A model generated the notes under the pieces. It made no database searches, was not told the DNA's origin, and saw nothing but the letters and a program-made list of their open reading frames with translations. A program made the translations under genes and the position numbers. 64,000 nt of DNA from JBDSKH01 sp035556655. Its GTDB lineage: Bacteria > Actinomycetota > Actinomycetes > Actinomycetales > Microbacteriaceae. The stretch is taken from NCBI GenBank assembly GCA_035556655.1, contig DATMFW010000093.1:1-64000 (forward strand). Reading direction: 5' to 3'. The stretch's first letter is position 1; each line of letters opens with the position of its first letter. Positions 44,466 through 52,393 of the stretch are shown here, piece by piece.

Positions 44466-45521
44466 TCAGAGCTGGTGGCCCAGCTTGAACCCCTCGTCGG
44501 TGTCGCCCTTGCGCGTGTATGAGAAGCCGTCCGCGCCGATGGTGACCGCGGCCTCCGAGGGCTCTTCGCGCTCCTCGACGGGCACCGGCTGCCCGTCGAG
44601 GTCGAGCACGAGCGACGCCTCGGTGTACCAGGACGGCACGACGGGGTTGCCCCACCAGTCGCGGCGCTGGTTGTCGTGCACGTCCCAGCGCACCACCGGG
44701 TTGTCGGGGTCGCCGGTGTAGTAGTCCTGCGTGTAGATCTCGATGCGGTGACCGTCGGGGTCGAGGATGTACAGGTAGAACGCGTTCGACACACCGTGCC
44801 GGCCGGGCCCGCGCTCGATGCGGTCGCTGATGCGCAGGGCGCCGAGCTTGTCGCAGATCGCGATGATGTTGTGCTTCTCGTGCGTGGCGAAAGCGATGTG
44901 GTGGAGGCGGGGGCCGGCCCCGCCGGTGAGCGCGGTGTCGTGCACGGTCGCCTTGCGCCGCATCCACGCCGCGTAGACGACCCCGTCGGAGTCTTCGATG
45001 TCTTCGGTGACCCGGAACCCGACCCCCTCGAGGTAGGCGATGCCGGCGGGCACGTCGGGGGTGACCTGGTTGAAGTGGTCGAGCCGTACGAGGGCACCGG
45101 GGGTGTGCAGGTCGTAGTGCCAGGCGAGGCGCTCGACGTGCTCGACGGCGTAGAAGAACTCGTAGGTGAAGCCGAGCGGGTCGCTCACCCGGACGGCGTC
45201 GCCGATGCCGTCGGCGAAGCCCTCCGGCCGCCGCTCGGTGCGGCAGCCGAGGCTCTGGTAGTGCGCCTCGGCCTTGTCGACGTCGTCGGGGGTTCGCACC
45301 CGGAACGCGAGTGCGGCGGCGGCCGCGACCGGCCCCTGACGCAGCACCAGGTTGTGGTGGATGAACTCCTCGAGGGTCCGCAGGTAGATCGCGTTCTCGT
45401 CCTCCTTGGTCACGACGAGGCCGAGCACGTCGACGTAGAACTCACGGGACGCGACGAGGTCGGTGACGATCAGTTCCGCGTAGGCGCAGCGGACGATGTC
45501 GAAGGGCGGGTTGGCACTCAT
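44466..45521 (-). CDS. hpaD: 3,4-Dihydroxyphenylacetate 2,3-dioxygenase (homoprotocatechuate dioxygenase)
   Basis: 351-residue extradiol ring-cleavage enzyme of the vicinal-oxygen-chelate fold. Residues align with the Brevibacterium fuscum enzyme at a constant shift of six: metal ligands H149, H208 and E261 and the acid catalyst H194. It opens homoprotocatechuate to 5-carboxymethyl-2-hydroxymuconate semialdehyde, the substrate of the preceding gene hpaE, whose stop overlaps this ATG. The metal is iron or manganese; sequence does not decide. Confidence 0.94.
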   Translation of the reverse strand: MSANPPFDIVRCAYAELIVTDLVASREFYVDVLGLVVTKEDENAIYLRTLEEFIHHNLVLRQGPVAAAAALAFRVRTPDDVDKAEAHYQSLGCRTERRPEGFADGIGDAVRVSDPLGFTYEFFYAVEHVERLAWHYDLHTPGALVRLDHFNQVTPDVPAGIAYLEGVGFRVTEDIEDSDGVVYAAWMRRKATVHDTALTGGAGPRLHHIAFATHEKHNIIAICDKLGALRISDRIERGPGRHGVSNAFYLYILDPDGHRIEIYTQDYYTGDPDNPVVRWDVHDNQRRDWWGNPVVPSWYTEASLVLDLDGQPVPVEEREEPSEAAVTIGADGFSYTRKGDTDEGFKLGHQL

Positions 45522-47011
45522 GATGCTCCAAAGCGGGGGGTGTGGACGGCGCCGAGCGTGATGTGCACGGCCTGCTGGTCGGTGTAGAAGTCGATCGAGC
45601 GGTACCCGCCCTCGTGTCCGAGGCCCGAGGCCTTGACGCCGCCGAACGGGGTACGCAGATCGCGGACGTTGTGCGAGTTGAGCCAGACCATGCCGGCCTC
45701 GACGTTCTGGGCGAACGTGTGGGCGCGCTGCAGGTCGGTGGTCCAGATGTAGGCGGCGAGACCGTACTTCACACCGTTGGCGAGTTCGAGCGCCTCGGCG
45801 TCGGTGTCGAACGGGGTGATGGCGACGACGGGCCCGAAGATCTCCTCCTGGAAGATGCGCGCCGTCGCCGGGACGTCGGCGAACACCGTCGGGGCGACGT
45901 AGTTGCCGGTGTCGAGACCCTCGGGGCGCCCGCCGCCGGCGAGCAACCGGCCCTCGGTCTTGCCGATCTCGACGTAGCTCATCACCTTGTCGTAGTGCTC
46001 GGGGTGTACGAGCGCACCGACCTCGGTCTTCTCGTCGTGCGGGTCGCCGACGACGATGTTCTTCGCCCGCTCGGCGTACCGCGACAGGAACTCGTCGTAG
46101 ATCGGACGCTCGACCAGGATGCGGCTTCCGGCGGTGCAGCGCTCGCCGTTCAGCGAGAACACCCCGAACAGCGTGGAGTCGATGGCGGCGTCGAGGTCGG
46201 CGTCGGCGAACACGACGGCGGGGCTCTTGCCACCGAGTTCCATCGACAGGCCCTTCAGCATCGGGGCGGCGTTGCCGAAGATGATCTGCCCGGTGCGGCT
46301 CTCGCCGGTGAACGAGATCAGCGGCACCCCGGGGTGCTTCACGAGCGCGTCGCCGGCGTCCTCGCCGAGTCCGTTCACCAGGTTGAACACGCCCTGCGGC
46401 AGGCCGGCGGCTTCGAAGATGCCCGCCCACAGCGACGCCGACAGCGGTGTGAACTCGGCGGGTTTCAGCACGACGGTGCAGCCGGATGCGAGGGCGGGCG
46501 CGAGCTTCCAGCTCTCGAGCATGAAAGGCGTGTTCCACGGGGTGATGAGACCCGCGACCCCGATCGGCTTGCGGTTGACGTAGTTCACCTGCGCGCCCGG
46601 GACCTTGTAGGTGTCGTCGGACTGGGCGACGATCAGGTCGGCGAAGAACCGGAAGTTCTCGGCCGCACGCTGCGCCTGACCGAGCGCCTGCGTGATGGGC
46701 AGGCCGGTGTCGAAGGTCTCGAGTTCGGCGAGTTCGCGATCGCGCGCCTCCACCGCATCCGCGATCTTGTTGAGGACGCGCGCGCGCTCGCGGGGTTTCA
46801 TGCGCGGCCAGGGCCCCTCGGTGAACGCGCGCGTCGCCGCGGCGACCGCGAGGTCGATGTCGGCCTTCTTTCCGGCCGAGGCCTGGATGTAGGTCTCGTT
46901 GGTCACGGGGTCGAGCACGTCGAAGGTGTCGCCGTCGACGCTGTCGACGAACGCACCGTCGATGTAGTGCTGGATGCGATCCGGCAGGTTCTCAGGGATG
47001 AAATGGGTCAT
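45518..47011 (-). CDS. hpaE: 5-Carboxymethyl-2-hydroxymuconate semialdehyde dehydrogenase
   Basis: 497 residues, aldehyde dehydrogenase superfamily. The motifs are GLITPWNTPFMLESWKLAPAL, FTGESRTGQIIFG, SMELGGKSPAVVFADAD and NGERCTAGSRI with the nucleophile C292. The NTPFMLESWKLAP and NGERC variants are typical of HpaE. It oxidises the ring-cleavage semialdehyde to the dicarboxylate with NAD. ATG 47011 overlaps the GntR gene stop, which rules out the much longer in-frame extension. Confidence 0.94.
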   Translation of the reverse strand: MTHFIPENLPDRIQHYIDGAFVDSVDGDTFDVLDPVTNETYIQASAGKKADIDLAVAAATRAFTEGPWPRMKPRERARVLNKIADAVEARDRELAELETFDTGLPITQALGQAQRAAENFRFFADLIVAQSDDTYKVPGAQVNYVNRKPIGVAGLITPWNTPFMLESWKLAPALASGCTVVLKPAEFTPLSASLWAGIFEAAGLPQGVFNLVNGLGEDAGDALVKHPGVPLISFTGESRTGQIIFGNAAPMLKGLSMELGGKSPAVVFADADLDAAIDSTLFGVFSLNGERCTAGSRILVERPIYDEFLSRYAERAKNIVVGDPHDEKTEVGALVHPEHYDKVMSYVEIGKTEGRLLAGGGRPEGLDTGNYVAPTVFADVPATARIFQEEIFGPVVAITPFDTDAEALELANGVKYGLAAYIWTTDLQRAHTFAQNVEAGMVWLNSHNVRDLRTPFGGVKASGLGHEGGYRSIDFYTDQQAVHITLGAVHTPRFGAS

Positions 47012-47673
47012 GAGGCATCTCTTTTGTGGGCGGACTGGTGCGCGAGTACGGCGTCGAGCGTCGCCAGGCGGTGGCGGCGCGCCGACAGTTCGATGTCGAG
47101 CGGGTCGGCGCCCGACTCGAGGAGCTCGAGCAATGCCTCGTGCTCGTCGACCGACTGCCGAGCGCGGCCGGGCACGAAGCTGAAACTCGAATCGCGCAGC
47201 GCCTTCAACCGGTTCCAGCCGCGATGCACGAGATCGAGGATGTGCGGGTTCGGGCATTCGGCGAACAGCACGGTGTGGAACTCGAGGTTCAGCTCGGTGA
47301 AACGCAACGGCTCGAAGTGCTCGAGGCACTCGATCATGAGCGCGTTGATCTGGCGAGCGCGCACGATCTGCTCCGGCGTGATCGCGGGGGCCGCCAGGGC
47401 GGTCGCAGCCCCCTCGACGAGCGCCAGAGTCTGCATGGTGTTGAGGTACTCGGTCTCTTCCAGCAGGGCGACCTGGGCGCCGACGTTGCGCTCGAAGGTG
47501 ACCAGCCCTTCGGCTTCGAGCAGCCGGATCGCCTCGCGCACCGGCACGACGCTGACCTCGAGCTCTTTCGCGATGGCGCCGAGCACGAGCCGGTATCCGG
47601 GCACGAATCGGCCGTCGTCGATGCGCTGCTTGATCCAGCGGTAGGCCTGCTGCGACTTGCTGAGCGAGCTCAT
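47008..47673 (-). CDS. GntR-family (FCD-type) regulator of the hpa genes
   Basis: 221 residues. An N-terminal winged helix (YRWIKQRIDDGRFVPGYRL, VSVVPVREAIRLLEAEGLV) is followed by an all-helical FCD ligand domain with the metal-site histidines in FHTVLF and the C-terminal HRLATL. It is encoded inside the operon it probably controls, between hpaG and hpaE, with ATGA overlaps on both sides. The palindrome ATCGTATACGAT before hpaH and its near-copy before hpaG are FCD-type operators and likely its binding sites. Confidence 0.9.
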   Translation of the reverse strand: MSSLSKSQQAYRWIKQRIDDGRFVPGYRLVLGAIAKELEVSVVPVREAIRLLEAEGLVTFERNVGAQVALLEETEYLNTMQTLALVEGAATALAAPAITPEQIVRARQINALMIECLEHFEPLRFTELNLEFHTVLFAECPNPHILDLVHRGWNRLKALRDSSFSFVPGRARQSVDEHEALLELLESGADPLDIELSARRHRLATLDAVLAHQSAHKRDAS

Positions 47674-49109
47674 CGCCGGTCCTCGTAGCGTGCACGCCAC
47701 TGCTTGTTCAGCGGGAAGAGGCCGTCGACGCTCGCGCCGTCGCGCACCTGCTGCGCGATGTACTCCTCTTCGCGCTCCTGGCTCTCGGCGGCCTCGAGCA
47801 CCTCGAGCACGATCGCCGGCGGGATGACGATCACGCCGTCGCCGTCTCCGACGACGATATCGCCCGGCTGCACGGTGGTGCCGCCGCACGCGATCGTGAC
47901 GTCCGTCTCCCAGGGGATGTGGCGACGGCCGAGCACGGACGGGTGCGCCCCGCGCGAGAAGGTCGGGATGTCGAGGCCGGCGACGACGTCGGCATCGCGC
48001 ACAGCGCCGTCGGTCACGATCGCCGCCGCACCGCGCACCTGAGCCCGCAGCGCCAGCACGTCGCCGACGGTGCCGGCGGTGGCGTCGCCGCGCGCCTCCA
48101 TGACGATGACCTCGCCTGCGCCCACGGTGTCGAACAGCCGCTTCTGGGCGTTAAACCCGCCGCCGCGCTCGGCGAACAGGTCGGGGCGGTGCGGCACGTA
48201 GCGCAGCGTGCGGGCGGGGCCGGCGAACTTCGCCGCGGCGCCGTGGCGGTTGGCCGCGACCCCGTCGATCGAGACGTCGTCGAAGCCGCGCTGGCGAAGC
48301 TGCACGCTGAGGGTCGCGACGGCGACGCCGAGCAGGCGGTCGCGGAGTTCGGGCGTGAACTCGAACCGCTCGGGGAGACCGGCGGCCGCGCGGCTGCCCC
48401 AGGCCTCCTCGCGCTGGAGGTCGTCGACGGCCGGCTTCGAGCCGGTGTCGCCGAACGGCACGGTGCCCTCGGTGATCGGGGTGACGAGGCGGCCGGTGCT
48501 GGGGCCGCCGGGCACGTCGACCTCGACCTCGACGGTCTGGCCGGGCACGACGACGCTCGAGCCTGCGGGCGTGCCGGTGAGGATCACGTCGCCGGGCTCG
48601 AGGGTCATCAGCTGCGACAGGTCGGCGATGAGCTGGTCGAACGGGAAGAGCAGGGTCGCGGCGGTGTCCTCCTGCACCAGTTCTCCGTCGACCCAGGTGC
48701 GCACGCGCAGGGTCGCCGGGTCGAGCCCGGCGGCGGGGATGATGCCCGGCCCGAGCGGGGTGAACCCGTCGCCGCCCTTGGAGCGGACGTTGGAGCCCTT
48801 GTCGGCGGCGCGCAGGTCGTAGATGCCCAAGTCATCGGCCGCGGTGACGCCGGAGACGTGAGCCCAGGCGTCGTCGACGGAGACCCGGCGGGCGGCGGTG
48901 CCGATGATGAGCGCGATCTCGCCCTCGAAGGCGAGCAGCTCGGTGCCCGCGGGCCGCTCGAGCGCGTCGCCGCTGGCCGCGACGGAACTCGCCGGTTTCA
49001 GGAAGTACGACGGCTGCGCGGGGGTGCGCCCGCGCTGGGCGGCGCGGGAGGGGTAGTTGAGGTGCACGGCCAGGATCTTGCCCGGCCGGGCGATGGCGTC
49101 GTCGCTCAT
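47670..49109 (-). CDS. hpaG: HpaG-like fumarylacetoacetate-hydrolase domain fused to an RraA-like domain
   Basis: 479 residues in two parts. Residues 1-245 are a FAH-family domain with the metal-ligand motif LAFEGEIALIIG, the GVTAADDLGIYDLR loop, GPGIIP and ILTGTPAGSSVV. This matches HpaG, which isomerises and decarboxylates the C8 tricarboxylate intermediate of homoprotocatechuate breakdown. Residues 270-479 are an RraA/HMG-aldolase-like domain with GVAANRHGAAAKFAG, AGTVGDVLALRAQ and the GAVRD motif. E. coli HpaG is instead two FAH repeats. No separate hpaF isomerase is present in the window, so this fusion may cover two steps. A GntR operator lies 25 nt upstream. Confidence 0.85.
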   Translation of the reverse strand: MSDDAIARPGKILAVHLNYPSRAAQRGRTPAQPSYFLKPASSVAASGDALERPAGTELLAFEGEIALIIGTAARRVSVDDAWAHVSGVTAADDLGIYDLRAADKGSNVRSKGGDGFTPLGPGIIPAAGLDPATLRVRTWVDGELVQEDTAATLLFPFDQLIADLSQLMTLEPGDVILTGTPAGSSVVVPGQTVEVEVDVPGGPSTGRLVTPITEGTVPFGDTGSKPAVDDLQREEAWGSRAAAGLPERFEFTPELRDRLLGVAVATLSVQLRQRGFDDVSIDGVAANRHGAAAKFAGPARTLRYVPHRPDLFAERGGGFNAQKRLFDTVGAGEVIVMEARGDATAGTVGDVLALRAQVRGAAAIVTDGAVRDADVVAGLDIPTFSRGAHPSVLGRRHIPWETDVTIACGGTTVQPGDIVVGDGDGVIVIPPAIVLEVLEAAESQEREEEYIAQQVRDGASVDGLFPLNKQWRARYEDRR

Positions 49110-49133
49110 GCTGCCTTCCGATTGGTATCAGAA

Positions 49134-49145
49134 ATCATATACGAT
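49134..49145 (-). promoter_or_regulatory. GntR-type operator before hpaG
   Basis: ATCATATACGAT, 11 of 12 bases identical to the perfect palindrome at 50769-50780. It shares the following bases TCGCGGA/CCGCGGA as well. It overlaps the likely TATGAT -10 box on the minus strand. Confidence 0.7.
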
Positions 49146-49171
49146 TCGCGGACCGGGCGGCAAGGCCTGAT

Positions 49172-49966
49172 TCAGTAGCCGGCGCGCTCCGGTCCGCCGT
49201 CGCCGATGAACCGGGCCGCGAGGGCCTCCGACCCGCGAGCCAGCAGCGACACGTCGGCCCCGACGCACACCAGACCCGCGCCCGCTGCCACGTAGCCCTC
49301 GACGGCCTCGGGCACGAATGCGTTGACTCCCGCCCCCTTGCCGGCCGCCCTCGCGGCCGCCAGGCAGCGCTCGACGGCAGCCACCACATCCGGATGCCCC
49401 TGCCGGCCGAGCAGGCCCATCGAGGCGGCCAGATCGGCAGGTCCGACGAAGATGCCGTCGACGCCGTCGACGGCCACGATCTGCTCGACGTTGGCCACCG
49501 CCGTCGCCGACTCGATCTGCACGGTCAGCGACACGTGCGCATCGGCATCCGCGAGGTAGCCGTCGACCCGGTTCCAGCGCGCGGCGCGGGCGAGCGAGCT
49601 GCCCACCCCGCGCACCCCCCGCGGCGGGTAACGCACGGCCCGGACGAGTTCGGCCGCCTGCTCGGCCGTGTCGACCATCGGAATCAGCAGGTTCTGGGCG
49701 CCCAGGTCGAGGAACTGCTTGATCAGGGCGGTGTCGCCGACCGGCAGCCGCACCAGGGCCGTCACCGGGTAGGCCGCCACCGCCTGCAGCTGGGCGAGCA
49801 CCGTCGGCACGTCGTTGGGGCCGTGCTCGGCGTCGATCAGCACCCAGTCGAGCCCCGAGCCGGCACAGATCTCGGCGACCAGGGGGCTGGCACTGTTCAG
49901 CCACATCCCGAACAGCGGGCGGTCGGCGGCGGCGAGCGCCTCGCGCAGCGTCACTCGAAGCGGCAT
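49172..49966 (-). CDS. hpaI: 4-Hydroxy-2-oxoheptane-1,7-dioate aldolase
   Basis: 264 residues, class II HpcH/HpaI aldolase. The motifs FGMWLNSASPLVAEI, DWVLIDAEHGPND, VRLPVGD, VQIESATAVANVEQI and GIFVGPADLAASMG hold the substrate arginine and the metal-binding glutamate and aspartate. It splits the final C7 intermediate into pyruvate and succinate semialdehyde. ATG 49966 overlaps the end of hpaH by 16 bases, so the two are co-translated. Confidence 0.93.
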   Translation of the reverse strand: MPLRVTLREALAAADRPLFGMWLNSASPLVAEICAGSGLDWVLIDAEHGPNDVPTVLAQLQAVAAYPVTALVRLPVGDTALIKQFLDLGAQNLLIPMVDTAEQAAELVRAVRYPPRGVRGVGSSLARAARWNRVDGYLADADAHVSLTVQIESATAVANVEQIVAVDGVDGIFVGPADLAASMGLLGRQGHPDVVAAVERCLAAARAAGKGAGVNAFVPEAVEGYVAAGAGLVCVGADVSLLARGSEALAARFIGDGGPERAGY

Positions 49967-50736
49967 GTGATCGTCCCCAGGGGCCCGTAGTCGGCCAGGA
50001 CCGTGTCGCCGCGCTCGACCCACATCGGGCGGGTGAACGATCCGGCGAGCACGATCTCGCCGGCGCCGAGCGAGTCGCCGTGCTGGGCGAGCTTGCCGGC
50101 CAGCCACGCGACGCCCGACGCCGGATGGTTGAGCACCGCCGCGGCGACGCCCGACTCTTCGATGGTGTGGTTGCGATAGAGGAGCGCGGCGACCCAGCGC
50201 AGATCGACCGCGTCGGGCCGCGTCGGATTGCCGCCGAGGACCATGCCGCCCATCGCCGCGTTGTCGGAGATGGTGTCGACGATGGTGCGGCCCTGCAGCT
50301 CGATACGCGAGCTCAGGATCTCGAGCGCCGGAACGACGTAATCGGTGGCGTCGAGCACGTCGAAGATCGTGACATCGGCTCCCTCGAGGGGTTCGCCCAG
50401 CACGAACGCCAGCTCGACCTCGATGCGCACGTTCGAGAAGGCGTCGTGCGGGATGACGGAGCCGTTCTCGTACACCATGTCGTCGAAGATCACGCCGTAG
50501 TCGGGCTCGGTGATTCCGGTCGCGGCCTGCATGACCTTCGAGGTCAGGCCGATCTTGCGGCCGACGAGCCGTCGGCCCGCCGCGACCCGGCGGTCGCGCC
50601 AGAGCTTCTGCACGGCGTACGAATCCTCGATCGTCATCTCGGGGTAGCGCGCGGTGAGCAGCGGCACCGTCGCGCGCGACTCGCTCGCGGCGAGCAACTC
50701 GTCGGCGATCTCGGTGATGCGCGCGTCGTCGAGCAC
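49951..50736 (-). CDS. hpaH: 2-Oxo-hept-4-ene-1,7-dioate hydratase
   Basis: 261 residues of the hydratase/decarboxylase branch of the FAH superfamily. The blocks YAVQKLWRDRRVAAGRRLVGRKIGLTSK (two adjoining pieces), PDYGVIFDDMVYENG, RIEVELAFVLGEPLEG (metal ligands) and GNPTRPDAVDLRWVAALLY are typical. It hydrates the diene to the substrate of HpaI. GTG 50736 has a GAAGGGA site. The operator 33 nt upstream overlaps its promoter. Confidence 0.93.
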   Translation of the reverse strand: MLDDARITEIADELLAASESRATVPLLTARYPEMTIEDSYAVQKLWRDRRVAAGRRLVGRKIGLTSKVMQAATGITEPDYGVIFDDMVYENGSVIPHDAFSNVRIEVELAFVLGEPLEGADVTIFDVLDATDYVVPALEILSSRIELQGRTIVDTISDNAAMGGMVLGGNPTRPDAVDLRWVAALLYRNHTIEESGVAAAVLNHPASGVAWLAGKLAQHGDSLGAGEIVLAGSFTRPMWVERGDTVLADYGPLGTITCRFE

Positions 50737-50768
50737 GGGTGTCCCTTCGGTGGTCGAGCCTGGTCCCG

Positions 50769-50780
50769 ATCGTATACGAT
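50769..50780 (-). promoter_or_regulatory. GntR-type operator before hpaH
   Basis: ATCGTATACGAT, a perfect 12-bp palindrome of the GTATAC-centred FCD type, lying between the amidohydrolase stop (50795) and the hpaH start (50736). A near-copy precedes hpaG. Confidence 0.75.
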
Positions 50781-50794
50781 CCGCGGATGCCGGG

Positions 50795-52393
50795 CTACGC
50801 CGCCGCGAACACCCGCCGCCCTGCGAACCACGTCTCGATCGCCCGGACCCGGTACAGCTCGCCGATGGGGGTCGTCAGCGGGTCGCGGTCGAGGATCACG
50901 AAGTCGGCCGACTTGCCGGGCTCGAGACTCCCGGTGACATCGGCGAGGCCCATCGCCTCGGCTCCCGAGATGGTGAACGCCGCGAGCGCCTCGGGCAGGG
51001 TCATCGCCTGCTCCGCCCACAGCGTGCCGGGGTACGCCCCCGACGGATCGGCCCGGGTCACCAGCCCCTGGATGCCCACCCACGGGTTGGGGGACTCGCA
51101 CACCGGCCAGTCCGAGCCCGCCGCCACCACGGTGCCGAGGTCGAGCAGCGCGCGGTTGGGTTGCATTCGCTCCGCCCGGTCGGCGGGGAGCACGGCGGCG
51201 ATCGCCCGCGGGATGACCCCCGGCGTCCAGATGAAGGGCGAGATGTCGGCCGACACCCCCAGCTCGGCGAGCCGCGGCAGGTCGGACTCGGCGAGGAACT
51301 GGCCGTGGGCGATCTGGAACCGGGTCGCCGTGAAGCCCTCTGAGCGCAGCAGCTCGACGGTGTCGAGCACCAGCCGGGCCGAGGCGTCACCCGTGCAATG
51401 GATCTTGGCCGACAACCCGCGTTCGGCGGCGCTGCGCAGCCAGTCGTAGAGCTCGCCCGCCGCCATGGCCGGGGTGCCGTGGAAGTGCGCGCCGTGCGCC
51501 TCGTCAGCGAGATACGGCTCGAGGAACGCCCCGGTGCGGGCCGGCGGGACGCCGTCCAGGAAGATCTTCACGAAGTCCGGCCGGTGATGCTCGGTGCGGT
51601 ACTCGTGCGCCCGGGCGATCAGCGGCTCGCCGACGGGATCGAAACCGAAGATCTGATCGTTGACCAGAACGGAACTGACGACCCAGGCATCCAGCTCGCC
51701 CGCCTCGTCGAGGGCGGCGAGCGCCTGCAGGATCTGCAGCGACACCCCCGCGTCCTGGAAGGCGGTGACGCCGTAGCCGCCGAGGATCTCGACGCCGCGC
51801 CGTGATGCCGCCCGGTGCTGTTCGGGGGTGAGGTCGCCTCCCGCGGCGATGCGCGCGCGCTCGACGGCGAGACCATCGGCCTCGAGGAGCAGGCCACCCG
51901 GTGCACGGACGCCCGCGAGCTCGAGCGCGCGGGAGTTGGCCCAGCGGTTGTGGTGGCTGTCGTCGGTGAGCACGACGGGGTGGTCGCCGGACGCGGCGTC
52001 GAGGCGCTCGAGCGCGACCTCGGTGGCGACCAGGTCGATGAGGGTGCTTCCCCAGCTGCCACCGGTGATCCACGAGCCGGGTGGCGCCGCGGCCGCATAC
52101 CCGCGCACCGCCTCGAGCACCTCGTCGAGCATCGCGCTCGGCGGGAAGGACAGCTCGAACAGGTCGGCGCGGCCGCCGATGGCATGGTGGGTGTGCACGT
52201 CGACGAGGCCGGGGATCACCGTGGCGCCGCCGAGATCGCGGACCTGCGTGCGTGGTCCGGCGAGCGCTGCGATCTCGTCGGCGGGGCCGGTGGCGAGGAT
52301 GCGACCCCGCTCCACCGCGAGCGCCTCGACCGGGGGATGGTCCAGGCGCGTCGCGTGGATGACCCCGCCGGTGAGGATCAGGTCGGCGGGCAT
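50795..52393 (-). CDS. Amidohydrolase family protein, YtcJ/exoenzyme-regulatory type
   Basis: 532 residues. The N-terminal LILTGGVIHATRLDHPPVEALAVERGRILATG and the barrel motif PGLVDVHTHHAIG show the metal-dependent amidohydrolase (amidohydro_3) fold. Later histidines occur in KIHCTGDASARLV and IAHGQFLAE, and the metal aspartate in AAGSDWPV. Family members hydrolyse varied amides and formamides; the substrate is not known. Its ATG overlaps the MoaF-like gene stop by one base, and the hpaH promoter begins 15 bases after its stop, so an acyl-amide of the aromatic amine is a reasonable guess. Confidence 0.85.
   Translation of the reverse strand: MPADLILTGGVIHATRLDHPPVEALAVERGRILATGPADEIAALAGPRTQVRDLGGATVIPGLVDVHTHHAIGGRADLFELSFPPSAMLDEVLEAVRGYAAAAPPGSWITGGSWGSTLIDLVATEVALERLDAASGDHPVVLTDDSHHNRWANSRALELAGVRAPGGLLLEADGLAVERARIAAGGDLTPEQHRAASRRGVEILGGYGVTAFQDAGVSLQILQALAALDEAGELDAWVVSSVLVNDQIFGFDPVGEPLIARAHEYRTEHHRPDFVKIFLDGVPPARTGAFLEPYLADEAHGAHFHGTPAMAAGELYDWLRSAAERGLSAKIHCTGDASARLVLDTVELLRSEGFTATRFQIAHGQFLAESDLPRLAELGVSADISPFIWTPGVIPRAIAAVLPADRAERMQPNRALLDLGTVVAAGSDWPVCESPNPWVGIQGLVTRADPSGAYPGTLWAEQAMTLPEALAAFTISGAEAMGLADVTGSLEPGKSADFVILDRDPLTTPIGELYRVRAIETWFAGRRVFAAA

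Noticed and set aside
47012..47695. hpaE read as a 725-residue fusion extending through the GntR gene
   Set aside because: The extension is the shadow frame of the GntR regulator. The hpaE ATG at 47011 overlaps the GntR stop and begins the usual MTHFIPENLP-type N-terminus.
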